DNA from: Salsipaludibacter sp963812245
GTDB lineage: Bacteria; Actinomycetota; Nitriliruptoria; Nitriliruptorales; Nitriliruptoraceae
Length of the DNA: 64,000 nt
Assembly: GCA_963812245.1 (NCBI GenBank)
Contig: CAWEUK010000002.1
Span: 1,922,001 to 1,986,000 of the forward strand
Direction of reading: 5' to 3'
Shown here: positions 24,909 through 33,986 of the stretch, one piece after another
Layout of the letters: each line of letters opens with the position of its first letter
How positions within the stretch are numbered: position 1 is the first letter of the stretch
Made by a program: the position numbers and the translations under genes
Notes under the pieces: model-generated
The model's database searches: none
Told to the model about the DNA's origin: nothing
The model's input: only the letters and a program-made list of their open reading frames with translations

Positions 24909-25834
24909 ATGCGCACACGGACCGTCACGCCGCAACCCAATCTCTTCGACCCCGATGACCGGTGGGACGAACCGGTTCCCTTCCAGTTGAGCGCCAGGGG
25001 CCGTCGCCTGGTCGATCCGTCGACGCCGGATCTGCATGTCGTGGCCGGGGTCGACGCATCCGTCGGGGGCGACCACACGCCCACGGGTGGATCACCGTCG
25101 CCCACACCTGCCAACGACCGGACCGGGGACGTGCAGACCGAGCACGATCACACCTGGCACCGCCGTGTCGATCGCGATGCCGTTGACGGGGCTGGTGATG
25201 CCAGGGTCGCAGCCGAGTTGGCGGGCATCGACGGCCCGGATCATGCCCGGGTCCGCGCGCTGCGACGTGCCGGGACCCCCAGTGCCGCGATCGCCCAGCA
25301 GGTCGAGCTCCAGCCACACACGCTGGCAGTGTTCCGGGCGACCGATCCGGCCGTGGCGGCGACCGTGGTGGCCGCCAGGACTGGCCGCACGCACCCGGAC
25401 CGCCGGAGGCCCTGACGCGTCCGTGTCGTCGAACCGCGCCATGGCTGCGACCGGATCGGCGTCGTCGCCGGACCGGACGCGTGAGGTGCAGGCGCTGGCG
25501 CTGGTCGCAGCAGTCGGGGGAGGTTGACGGGACCGGTCTCGGTGTGACGACCAACCGGATCGCCGTGGCGGCCGCGCTCGTGTCGTGGCTGCGACAGGAT
25601 CGTGGCATCCGTTCCTCAGCCATGCGGGTGGTCCTGCGGGTGGCGGACGTGGCCACGTCCGACCTGGTTGCGGCAGCCTGGGCGGACCGACTTGGGCTCG
25701 GGCGAGATCGCGTGGCCACCGTCGCGTGGCGAACAGCCCCGGGACCACGTGATGTCCAGGCCGTCCTGCGGGTCACGGACCGGGCGCTGGCGTCCGACCT
25801 CGCCAGTCGGCTGCAGGTGTGGCCGGACGGCTAG
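24909..25834 (+). CDS. Unrecognised protein, probably one gene with two single-base shifts
   Basis: I do not recognise the family. Frame 1 runs from the ATG at 24909 (LFDPDDRWDEPVPFQLSARG, later the helix-turn-helix-like RVRALRRAGTPSAAIAQQVE) to a stop at 25415. Natural-looking sequence continues one base out of phase (NRAMAATGSASSPDRTREVQ), then again out of phase after a run of five G near 25516 (EVDGTGLGVTTNRIAVAAAL). Removing one base at each place gives a single protein of about 307 residues ending LASRLQVWPDG. The alternative is two or three small genes. Its last 62 bases are duplicated just downstream. Confidence 0.5.
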
Positions 25835-25911
25835 GCCGTCCCGCGAACTCACGGACCGGGCGCTGGCGGCCGACATCCCCGCTCGGTTCCAGGTGTGGCC
25901 GGATTGCTAGG
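25774..25911. repeat. 62-bp duplication of the preceding gene's 3' end
   Basis: Bases 25774-25835 (end of the unknown gene including its stop) recur at 25850-25911 with nine differences. Both copies can encode the same tail, TDRALA(S/A)D...QVWPD followed by a stop. The second copy abuts the start of the dehydrogenase gene, so this is a segmental duplication inside a very short intergenic region. Confidence 0.85.
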
Positions 25912-25919
25912 CTCGTGTG

Positions 25920-26888
25920 ATGCTTGCCGTCGCCGCCACCAGCCAGGACCCCGACGATCCGTTGTCGGGGTTGACCGTTTCGGATCGTCCCGAGCCCACG
26001 CCGCCACCGGGATGGGAGGTGGTGACGGTGCGGGCCGCCGCGCTCAACCACCACGACCTGTGGTCGCTGCGCGGTGTGGGGTTGGCCGCCGACCAGTTGC
26101 CCCGCATCCTGGGATGCGACGCCGCTGGCGTCACCGACGACGGGTCGACGAGGTCGTCGTGCACGCCGTTGATCAGCGACCGGGTCGGGGGTGACGAGAC
26201 CCTCTCGCCCGACTTCAGGATCCTGTCCGAGCGCGAGGACGGGAGCTTCGCCGAGCGCCTCACGGTGCCGTCCCGGAACCTGGTGCCCAAGCCGCCTGGG
26301 CTCTCCTTCGTCGAGGCCGCCTGCCTGCCGACGTCCTGGTTGACCGCGTATCGGATGTTGTTCACGGCTGGTCGGATGCAGCCGGGGCAACGCGTCCTGG
26401 TGCAGGGTGCGGGCGGTGGGGTCAGCACGGCCCTGCTGCTGCTGGGCCGGGCCGCGGGCCTGCACGTCACCGTGACTTCGCGCAGCGCTGACAAGTTGGC
26501 CCATGCCCAGGAGTTGGGCGCCCATGCGGTGGTCGAGTCCGGCGGGCGGCTGGCCCAGCGCGTCGATGCCGTCATGGAAACGGTTGGTGCGGCCACGTGG
26601 GACCACAGCCTGAAGTCGCTCGTCCCTGGCGGCACGGTCGTGGTGGCCGGGTCCACCTCCGGTCACAATCCGCCCGCAGACCTGCAGCGCGTCTTCTATC
26701 GACAGTTGCGGGTCATCGGGTCAACGATGGGCACGCGTGACGAACTGGTGCAGCTGCTGGGGATGCTGGATGCAACCGGCGTGCGCCCACTGGTCGACCA
26801 GACACTGCCGCTGGCCCAGGCGGCGGACGGTTTCGCTCGCATGGAGCGCGGCGACATGTTCGGCAAGGTCGTGTTCACCATCGACTGA
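25920..26888 (+). CDS. Zinc-binding-type alcohol dehydrogenase / quinone oxidoreductase
   Basis: A medium-chain dehydrogenase/reductase of about 322 residues. The GroES-like start includes AAALNHHDLWSLRGVG and LGCDAAG; GDETLSP and LSERxxGSFAERLTVP are typical of one actinobacterial subgroup. The cofactor site is VLVQGAGGGVSTALLLLG. The catalytic-zinc Cys of classical alcohol dehydrogenases is replaced and no four-Cys structural zinc loop is seen, so a quinone-oxidoreductase-like NADPH enzyme is likely. No ribosome binding site precedes GTG/ATG at 25917/25920, so translation may be leaderless. Confidence 0.85.
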   Translation: MLAVAATSQDPDDPLSGLTVSDRPEPTPPPGWEVVTVRAAALNHHDLWSLRGVGLAADQLPRILGCDAAGVTDDGSTRSSCTPLISDRVGGDETLSPDFRILSEREDGSFAERLTVPSRNLVPKPPGLSFVEAACLPTSWLTAYRMLFTAGRMQPGQRVLVQGAGGGVSTALLLLGRAAGLHVTVTSRSADKLAHAQELGAHAVVESGGRLAQRVDAVMETVGAATWDHSLKSLVPGGTVVVAGSTSGHNPPADLQRVFYRQLRVIGSTMGTRDELVQLLGMLDATGVRPLVDQTLPLAQAADGFARMERGDMFGKVVFTID

Positions 26889-26971
26889 CGGAACGGAACG
26901 GGGGTGTGGTCGACTTTGCTGCGCGGGATCGTGGCGCGGGGCGGCTCAGCACGTGAAGAACGCGACAAGAA

Positions 26972-26997
26972 ACCCCCGAATCCGGTGGATCGGGGGT
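26972..26997 (-). terminator. Rho-independent terminator after tRNA-Asn
   Basis: On the minus strand a GC-rich stem (ACCCCCGA-type arms with a short loop and one bulge) is followed by TTTCTT. It lies seven bases beyond the 3' CCA of tRNA-Asn and fits its terminator. Confidence 0.75.
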
Positions 26998-27003
26998 CTG
27001 GAG

Positions 27004-27079
27004 TGGCTCCGGGGGTGGGGCTCGAACCCACGACAACTCGATTAACAGTCGAGCGCTCTGCCAGCTGAGCTACCCCGGA
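27004..27079 (-). tRNA. tRNA-Asn (GTT), CCA encoded
   Basis: The minus strand folds into a standard cloverleaf. The acceptor stem is TCCGGGG/CCCCGGA with discriminator G and an encoded CCA; the D arm is GTAGCTCAGCTGGCAGAGC; the anticodon loop is CTGTTAA with anticodon GTT; the T arm is GTGGG/TTCGAGC/CCCAC. Without CCA the gene ends at 27007. Confidence 0.97.
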
Positions 27080-27269
27080 ATGCGTGCCCGTGGGCACGGC
27101 GGACAAGTGTAGCAACCCGGGGTGTTGGTCGACGTCATGGACGCGGTGCCCCGGGCATGGGCCAACGGCCGCTTTCGCCCCTCGGCACCGAGCCGCCAGC
27201 CACTAGCCTGCCCAGCAACGACACCCACGTCCGAGCCTCCTCGACGAGGCTGCAACCAAGGAGCAGGCG

Positions 27270-27648
27270 ATGCGCAAGGACCTCGTGGTCATTCCCGACG
27301 ACAAGCCGGGGGTGTTGGCCGACATTGCGGAGGCCCTGGGCGATGCTGGGGTCAACATCCAGGCATGCAGCGCCTTCACCGGTGGTGGCAAGGGTGTCGT
27401 GCACGTCCTGGTGGACAACGACGAGGCGGGGATCGCCGCGCTGCAGGATGCCGGGCACACGGTCCATGCTGCCCGTGACGTTGCCGTCGTCGCCATTCCC
27501 GACGAGCCCGGTTCGCTGGCGCGGTACTGCCGCATGATCGATGCCGCCGGCATCAACATCGAGCAGGCCTACTTCGCCAACGACAACCACCTCGTCATCG
27601 TCAGCGACGATCCCGGAAGGGGTGCGCCAGACCCTCGGCCAGGCCTGA
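27270..27648 (+). CDS. Tandem ACT-domain protein, one-base shift near the end
   Basis: A small protein of two ACT-like ligand-binding domains: MRKDLVVIPDDKPGVLADIA starts the first and DVAVVAIPDEPGSLARYCRM starts the second (about residue 70). ACT domains usually bind amino acids. As written the frame runs on to 27722 with an Arg/Pro-rich tail. Dropping one base near 27615 (CCCGGAAGG) gives the expected ending DDPEGVRQTLGQA and a stop at 27648, about 125 residues in total. The start is an ATG after AAGGAG. It is not attached to any enzyme gene. Confidence 0.8.
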
Positions 27649-27672
27649 GCCCGGTCGGGCGCGGCCATCGGG

Positions 27673-28080
27673 TCAGGGCGTCAGGCACACCATCGTCAGC
27701 ACGCCCCCGCACCCGGTCATGAATGCCCGCAACGTCAGGCCGAAGGCGAAGAAGGCACCCCAGGCCAACCCGACGTAGTCGCGGTCCTCTCGGCGCATGC
27801 CCGCGATGCGTCCGCCGACGATGGCGATCAGCGGGAACAGCGACCCGTAGAAGTAGTGCAGGAAGACCAGGTCGTCACCTGCCACACGACGCCCGATCAA
27901 CAGGAACACGACGCCGATCACGGTCTGGAGCAGCAGCAGGTTCTCGGTCCAGTGCTGCACGCCCCAGTAGGCCGTCGGGGCCTCGTCGCGGCCCAGCAGA
28001 CGCAGCGCCAGGCCCCAGAGCATGAGCATGGCGAACAGTGTGACCAGGAGTGCGCCCAGCCAGCCGTGCAGGGTGCTCAC
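27673..28080 (-). CDS. Four-helix membrane protein coupled to qcrB
   Basis: A 135-residue integral membrane protein with about four helices. His residues lie at or near helix ends (LHGWLGALL, QHWTENLLLL, FLHYFYGSLFP). I do not recognise the family with certainty. Its GTG overlaps the qcrB stop (GTGA), so it is the fourth gene of the qcrCAB operon. A role as an accessory subunit or heme-associated factor of the bc1 complex is inferred from coupling and from the His-bearing helices. Confidence 0.7.
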   Translation of the reverse strand: MSTLHGWLGALLVTLFAMLMLWGLALRLLGRDEAPTAYWGVQHWTENLLLLQTVIGVVFLLIGRRVAGDDLVFLHYFYGSLFPLIAIVGGRIAGMRREDRDYVGLAWGAFFAFGLTLRAFMTGCGGVLTMVCLTP

Positions 28081-29467
28081 GTGCTGCTCGCCGCCGAGGT
28101 GTCGTCCGCCTTCGACGGGAACCGACGGCCGTCGACGGGACCGATTCGGACTGCAGGCGCCGCATCAGGCGGATGGTCGCGAACCATGCGATGGCGGGCA
28201 GCACGAACACCAGCACCCGCAACCAGTTCGTCAGGGTCTGCAGCCCCACGCCCAGGTCGGATGCCACCACGTCGTTGGAGCCAGCCACGAAGATGACCGC
28301 GAGCAGCGTCAGCGACGACACCCCGACGGCGGTCCGACCGGGGACCTCGCGAGGACGCTGGTTGATGTGGTGCTCGGCCGTGTCGTGCGAGATCCAGCGC
28401 ACCTCGATCCACGGCCACAGGAACATGACCGTGAACATGATGCCCGGAATGACGACCGACGGGATGAACACCGACGGGATCGTGATGCCGAGGATGGTCC
28501 ACTCCCAGGCGGGCCACAGCCGCAGCAGGCCCTCCAACCATCCCATGTACCAGTCGGGCTGGGAGGGCGCGAAGACCTCGAAGGGTTCGTACGGGCCGTA
28601 CAGCCACACCGCGTTGATCTCGAACAGGCCCCCGAGCAGCGACAGGACCGCGGCGGTGAACATGAACAGCGCACGCCATCGTGATGGTCTGGTTGGGCCA
28701 CAGCGGTTCACCGATGACGTTGTGCTCGGTGGCACCGGGGCGTCGCTTCTGGGTGTGCTTCTGGCGCACCATGATGGCGAGGTGGGCGCCCAGCACGCCG
28801 ACCAGCAATGCCGGCAGCACCATGACGTGGAGGATGTGCAGACGGCCGAGGACGAACGCGCCCGGGTACTCGCCACCCAGTCCCAGGTAGCCGAGCAGCG
28901 GACCGATGAAGGGGACGGACAGCAGGGCGGAGTAGCCGATGCGCAGGCCCGTGCCCGACAGCAGGTCGTCGGGCAGCGAGTAGCCGGTGAAGCCGGCGCC
29001 GAAGGCCAGCAGCAACAGGATCCACCGATGACCCAGTTCAGTTCGCGTGGGCGTCGGAACGACCCGGTGAAGAAGACCCGCAGGAGGTGCACGACGATGG
29101 CGGCGACGAACAGCAGCGCTGCCCAGTGGTGGACCTGGCGCATCAGCAGCCCGGCCCGGATCTCGAAGGACAGGCGCATCGTCGAGTCGAAGGCCGCGCT
29201 GATCTCCTGGCCCTGCAGCGGCACGTAGGGACCGTCGTAGATCACCAACGTCGTGTCGGGTGTGTAGAACAAGGCCAGGAAGGTGCCGGTCACGAGCAGG
29301 ATGACCAGCGCGAACATCGCGATCTCGCCGACCAGGAAGGACCAGTGCCCGGGAAAGGCCTTGCGCAGGTACTTGCGCGAACCCTCGGCGAGGTGGAGGC
29401 GGTCGTCCGCCCAACTCGCGACGGACTGAAGCGTCGTTTCCTTGACGTCCGCTGTCGCCTTGCTCAT
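28077..29467 (-). CDS. qcrB: Cytochrome bc1 complex cytochrome b subunit, with about three apparent indels
   Basis: QcrB carries hemes bL and bH and the quinol oxidation site. The N-terminal helices (FPGHWSFLVGEIAMFALVIL; MRQVHHWAALLFVAAIVVHL with heme His) are in one frame. Near 29024 one base is missing and the frame continues with ILLLLAFGAGFTGYSLPDDL and GRLHILHVMVLPALL, which holds the second pair of heme His. Near 28680 it returns to the first frame for ALFMFTAAVL and the C-terminal helices. A third shift near 28130-28200 reaches the stop that overlaps the next gene. The corrected length is about 463 residues. ATG at 29467 follows AGAGG. Confidence 0.9.
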
Positions 29468-29496
29468 GGTCGTGGGCCTCTGCGATCGTCGGATGG

Positions 29497-30422
29497 TCAT
29501 GACCCGCGCTTGCTGGTCATGTTCCAGAAGGACGGACCAACCGGCGAGGTGAAGTCGCCGAGGGCCACCAGGTAGCCCTCGTCGTCGACACCGATCGGCA
29601 ACTGGGGCAGTGGTCGTCCCGCTGGACCGGACAGGACCGCGGCACCGGCATTGACATCGAACAGGGACTGATGGCAGGGACAGATCAGTTGGCCCTCGCT
29701 GGCCCGGAACAGCCCGACCGGACACCCGGCATGCGTGCAGAGTTTGGAGTAGCACACCAGCGAACCCACGACGCCTTCCGGGTCCGGCAACGCCGATGCC
29801 ACCAGGCGCCCCTCGCGCACGCTGATCAGGACGGCCTGGGAGTCTGCCGGCTGGCCCTCGTCCTGGGGGAACACCGTGGCGATCTGGTCCTGCTCGAAGT
29901 TCGTCGCACGTGGATGGGCTCGCCCTCGGGCGTCACCAGGCGCTTGCCGGAGGTCCACGCGGTCTCGAACAACTCGTCGCGTGCACCCTGGCTGAATATC
30001 GGACCCAGCGACAGGAACGGCACGGTCAAGGCCAGTCCCAGCGACGCACCCGCGCCAGCCAGCAATCGACCCAGGAAGCGACGTCGGTCCGGGCTGCCCA
30101 CGGCGTCGACAGCTTCTTCGAACTCTTCCCCGAAGGCTGCGCGGTCGCTGGAGTCCGACCGCATCTTGTGACGCGGCTCGATCACCACCTCGTGGCCGAT
30201 GATGACCTTGACCCAGACGCCCAGACCGATACCGATCCCGGCGAACGCGACCGTGAGCATGAGCCCCTCGGCCTGCGTGTCGCCGCCGCTGACGTAGACG
30301 GCCACCAGCCCGATGCCGGCCAGGATGGCGATGCCGAACGCCAACGCGGCGATGCGGGTCGCCCGCCGTTCGCGTGCGTCCTGCTCCTGCATGGCCTCGG
30401 GGCTCAACTGGTCGGAACTCAT
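29497..30422 (-). CDS. qcrA: Rieske iron-sulfur subunit of the bc1 complex, one apparent indel
   Basis: The subunit has two N-terminal helices (about residues 24-85), then a twin-Arg motif (SPDRRRFLGRLLAGAGASLG) before the third helix, the mixed Sec/Tat topology known for actinobacterial QcrA. The [2Fe-2S] ligands are CTHAGCPVG and CPCHQSLFD. The two halves are in different frames; one base is missing near 29905-29912, between EGEPIHVR and ATNFEQDQI. The corrected length is about 308 residues. The ATG overlaps the qcrC stop (ATGA). Confidence 0.9.
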
Positions 30423-31313
30423 GCGTCTCCTCCGTCATTCACCGAGACGTCGTCGGGGGTGGGATCCGTGGTGCCGATGCGCTCGCCGAGCAGGTAGACG
30501 GCGACCCCGAGCACTCCCATCCCGATCACCCAGGCGATCAAGCCCTCGCTGACGGGCCCAGAGCGTCCGAGCGCGACGCCGCCGGGAGAAGACCGGTCGG
30601 GAAGGGTGACCACCCAGTGCACGACCGCGTCGAGTTCCTCCTGTGGCAGGACCTCTTCACCGAACACCGGCATCACGCCGGGGCCACTGCGGATGGCCTC
30701 GGCGATCTGCAGTGGGGGAATGCCTGCGAGGTTGGAGGAGACGTCCTGCTGCCCCACGGCAATGCCGGCAGCCGTGGGGCCGTGGCACGCCGCGCAGTTG
30801 CTCGTGAACAGCGCATCGGCCGACAGCGAGGTCGGCATCCTCCCAGCCCCGGATGTCGGGAATGCCGGGACCCGGTTCGAGCGGGATGCCGGCCGACTCG
30901 ATCTCGGCGTCTGTCATCGTGTCGGGAATCGTCAGCTGCGTGATGTAGGCCACCAGTGCGGCGCGTTCAGTGTCGTCGAAGGCGGCAGCACGACGTCGCA
31001 GCGGGTCGTACTGGCTCTCGGCGGGCATGCGTCCACTGGCGATCATGAAGTCGACGGACGCGGCGCCGACGTTGATCAGCGGGGGACCTGCCGCGGCCTC
31101 TTCGCTGACGACGCCCAGTCCGGTGCCGCCGTGACAGCGTGCACAGTTCTCCTGGTACAGGTTGTTGCCCTGCTGGACCAGTTGCTGGTCGACCTCGGGG
31201 TCCTGGGCCACGGCGTCCCACGACATCGCGACGCTGAACAGTCCAGCGATGGCCACTGCGACCAGCATCGCGCCTGCTCGACGCAGCCACGCGGCTCGGT
31301 GGTGGGTCCTCAC
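30419..31313 (-). CDS. qcrC: Diheme cytochrome c subunit of the bc1 complex, one apparent indel
   Basis: The first gene of the bc1 operon. An N-terminal signal/anchor helix is followed by two c-heme sites, CARCH (about residue 64) and CAACH, in the diheme pattern of actinobacterial QcrC, and a C-terminal helix (LIAWVIGMGVLGVAVYLLG). The second heme domain is in another frame; the shift lies near 30840-30850, after IPDIRGWEDADL. The GTG at 31313 is chosen because AGGAGG lies four bases ahead. QcrC passes electrons from Rieske protein to the terminal oxidase; no oxidase gene is in the window. Confidence 0.9.
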
Positions 31314-31699
31314 GGCGCCTCCTGGTCGGTAGGGCACTCAAATGTTCGGGCCTGGCACCGGCCGGTGGCACGTCATCCTCGCGATGCAGGTTGACAGCGT
31401 AGTGGCATCGGCACGGCGCCATGGGCGACTCGCCTGGTGGAGTTGTCGACCCTTCGTCGGTGCGGGGGTTGCCCCATGGAACTCGCGGCGTGGACACGTT
31501 CGGACGAATTCGAAGGTTCTGGGCCCCCTGTCCCATCGGCCCTTGTCCTGATGGACCGTCGAACGGCCGGGCTGGTTGTCCGACCACATCGCGGGGTTCG
31601 GCACCTTGGTGTCACTGCCCCCCGGGCCCGACACGTCGGTTCCGCGCCTCCGCGCCTCCGACCCAGCCCAGGGGCTCCCCATTTTCCAGGAGTCATCGC
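31314..31699. other. Divergent intergenic region between qcrC and the Rpf-like gene
   Basis: About 386 bases separate the two divergent starts and must hold both promoters. I find no convincing coding sequence. Rpf genes in other actinobacteria can carry a c-di-AMP (ydaO) riboswitch; I could not recognise its core here. A CAGGAG ribosome binding site ends the region on the plus strand and AGGAGG begins it on the minus strand. Confidence 0.6.
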
Positions 31700-32525
31700 A
31701 TGCACAAGCCACTGATGAAGCCCCGCCGCGCCAGAAGCCGCGCAATTGCCCTCACCGTTGCTGCCGTCACACTGGGCGCCGTGCTCACCGCCGCCGCCAC
31801 CGGTGACGAGCCGGACGCCACGGTCGCTGCAGCCGGCCAGAGTGTTCGCCCGGTCGGAGTCGAAACGGATGCCCTGCTGACCGCCGACGACGCTCGTGTC
31901 GATGAGGCGATCGAAGCCCGGGCCGCGTTCGACGCACGACAGTCGGTCGAGGCCGCTGCGCGCCAGGCTGCCGCCGAGCAGGCTGCCGCCGAGCAGGCTG
32001 CCGCCGAGGAAGCTGCTGCCGAGGAAGCTGCTGCCCAGGCTGCGGCCGAGGAGGCTGCTGCCGAGGAGGCCGCTGCCCAGGCTGCCGCCGAGCAGGCTGC
32101 CGCCGAGGAAGCTGCTGCCGAGGAAGCTGCTGCCCAGGCTGCGGCCGAGGAGGCTGCTGCCGAGGAAGCTGCTGCCCAGGCTGCCGCCGAAGAAGCCGCC
32201 CAGGAAGAAGCCGCACAGGACGTCTCGACCGGATCCAACTGGGACCGCCTCGCCGACTGCGAGTCGGGCGACTGGGATGGCAACGGCTACCCGATCTCGG
32301 GCTCCGCTCGCTGGGACTACGGCGTCAACTTCTCCCACGGTGACAGCTACGAGGGTGGCCTGAACTTCCACCCCGGCACGTGGGACTCGTACCGCTCGGG
32401 CGGACATGCCCGACCACGCCGGTCAGGCAAGTCGCTCGCAGCAGATCGCCGTGGCCGAACAGGTCCTCGCCCAGCAGGGCTGGGGCGCCTGGCCGGTGTG
32501 CTCGAGCAAGATTGGTCTCCGCTGA
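31700..32525 (+). CDS. Resuscitation-promoting-factor-like transglycosylase with long Ala/Glu repeat, one apparent indel
   Basis: A secreted cell-wall enzyme. A signal sequence (about residues 9-35) is followed by a low-complexity helix of Ala/Glu/Gln from about residue 85 to 173, then the Rpf/lysozyme-like domain: NWDRLADCESGDW with the catalytic Glu, GGLNFHPGTWDSY, and the conserved end QIAVAEQVLAQQGWGAWPVC. One base is missing near 32402; past it the frame gives MPDHAGQASRSQQIAV and stops at 32525. Corrected length is about 275 residues. Rpf proteins cleave peptidoglycan and promote regrowth from dormancy. A strong terminator follows. Confidence 0.87.
31956..32220 (+). repeat. In-frame AAAEE/AAAEQ codon repeats in the Rpf-like gene
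   Basis: About 265 bases are built from short units such as GCTGCCGCCGAG(G/C)A(A/G), giving repeated QAAAEQ and EAAAEEA blocks. Longer blocks of about 60-70 bases recur almost unchanged, so the tract can expand or contract by slippage or unequal exchange. Confidence 0.9.
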
Positions 32526-32564
32526 CCCACGGGTTGGGGGCACCACACGCCGCCCTGGTCAGAC

Positions 32565-32609
32565 ACAGCGACCGACAGTTCCGGGTTTCCCCGGGGTGTC
32601 GGTCGCTGT
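32565..32609 (+). terminator. Rho-independent terminator after the Rpf-like gene
   Basis: A 13-bp perfect stem (ACAGCGACCGACA with its complement) encloses a 19-base loop that can itself pair (CCGGG...CCCGG). It starts 39 bases past the Rpf stop and is followed by TGTTG. Strong structure, modest T content. Confidence 0.8.
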
Positions 32610-32773
32610 TGTTGCGTTCGGGCGCGGTGCCCCGACGGTGATCCGCCCGGCGGCTGTGGCGGGTGTGGCGACCCGGCGGGTCGGGCCGCTCGGTGGGTGT
32701 TGCGGGCCTGGCGGGAACCTATGATCGCCGCGGCACACCAACCCCCGACGCCTGCCAGCATGGAGATGCCCTC

Positions 32774-33986
32774 GTGGACTTCGCACCAAGTGAACGCGGC
32801 CGAGACCACCACGACCGCCTGCAGGCATTCATGGAGGAGTGGGTGCTGCCCAACGAGGCCTGTCCATGCGCAGCAGGTGGCCGAATCCGGCGACCGCCAT
32901 CACCACTCCGACGCCATGCAGCAACTCAAGGCAGAGGCTCGACGGCAGGGACTGTGGAATCTCTTCCTGCCAGATGACGACCACGGCGCCGGCCTGACGA
33001 ATGTCGAGTACGCGCCCCTGGCCGAACTCATGGGGCGGTCGCCGTCGCTGGCCCCGGAAGCCACCAACTGCGCGGCACCCGACACCGGCAACATGGAGGT
33101 CCTGGCGATGTTCGGGACAGCCCAGCAACAACAGGAGTGGTTGGCGCCGTTGCTGGAAGGCGAGATCCGGTCGGCCTTCTTCATGACCGAGCCTGCCGTG
33201 GCCTCCAGTGACGCCCGCAACATCAGGTCCAGCATCGTTCGCGACGGCGATGAGTACGTCATCAACGGCCGCAAGTGGTGGTCGTCGGGTGCAGCGTCGC
33301 CACGGTGCCGCGTCGGGATCTTCATGGGCCTGACCGATCCGGAGGCCGGGCCGCATCGTCAGCAGTCGATGATCCTGGTGCCGATGGACACGCCGGGTGT
33401 CGAGGTCGTGCGCGAACTGCCGGTCCTTGGTCGCTATGACGGCCATGGTGGGCACCCCGAGGTCCAGTTCACCGATGTCCGCGTGCCGGCCGCCAACCTC
33501 ATCGGTTCCGAAGGCGACGGGTTCATGATCGCCCAGGCCCGGCTGGGACCCGGCCGCATCCACCACTGCATGCGCGCCATCGGCATGGCCGAGCGCGCGC
33601 TCGAGGCCATGGTCGACCGGTCCCTGTCGCGCGAGACGTTCGGGTCCCGGCTGGCCGACAAGGGCAAGATCCAGGCCTGGATCGCCCAGTCGCGGGTTCG
33701 GATCGAGGCAGCGCGGCTGCTGGTCCTCAAGACCGCCTGGTTGATGGACACGGTCGGCAACAGGGGCGCGCGCACGGAGATCTCGGCCATCAAGGTGCTG
33801 GTCCCCTCGGTTGCCGAGTACGTCATCGACAAGGCCATCCAGGTGCACGGAGGAGCGGGGGTCAGCGACGACTTCCCGTTGGCAGCGATGCATGCGGCGG
33901 TGCGGACCATGCGGATCTTCGACGGCCCCGACGAGGTGCACGAGATGGCCATCGCTCGTCGGGAGATCAGGTCGCGGGAACACTGA
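32774..33986 (+). CDS. Acyl-CoA dehydrogenase (ACAD10/11-like), one apparent indel
   Basis: An FAD enzyme of about 403 residues that forms 2-enoyl-CoA from acyl-CoA. The first 30 residues (VDFAPSERGRDHHDRLQAFM) are one base out of phase with the rest; one extra base lies near 32862, after LPNEA. The main part shows AFFMTEPAVASSDARNI (FAD/substrate strand), IVRDGDEYVINGRKWWSSGA, RGAR-type helix and IQVHGGAGVSDDFPLA. The LKAEARRQGLWNLFLPD pattern fits the ACAD10/11 branch. GTG at 32774 follows GGAGATG. The next gene starts inside its stop. Confidence 0.88.

Noticed and set aside
31314..31699. c-di-AMP (ydaO) riboswitch ahead of the Rpf-like gene
   Set aside because: Expected from other actinobacteria, but I could not find the conserved core words; a covariance search would be needed.
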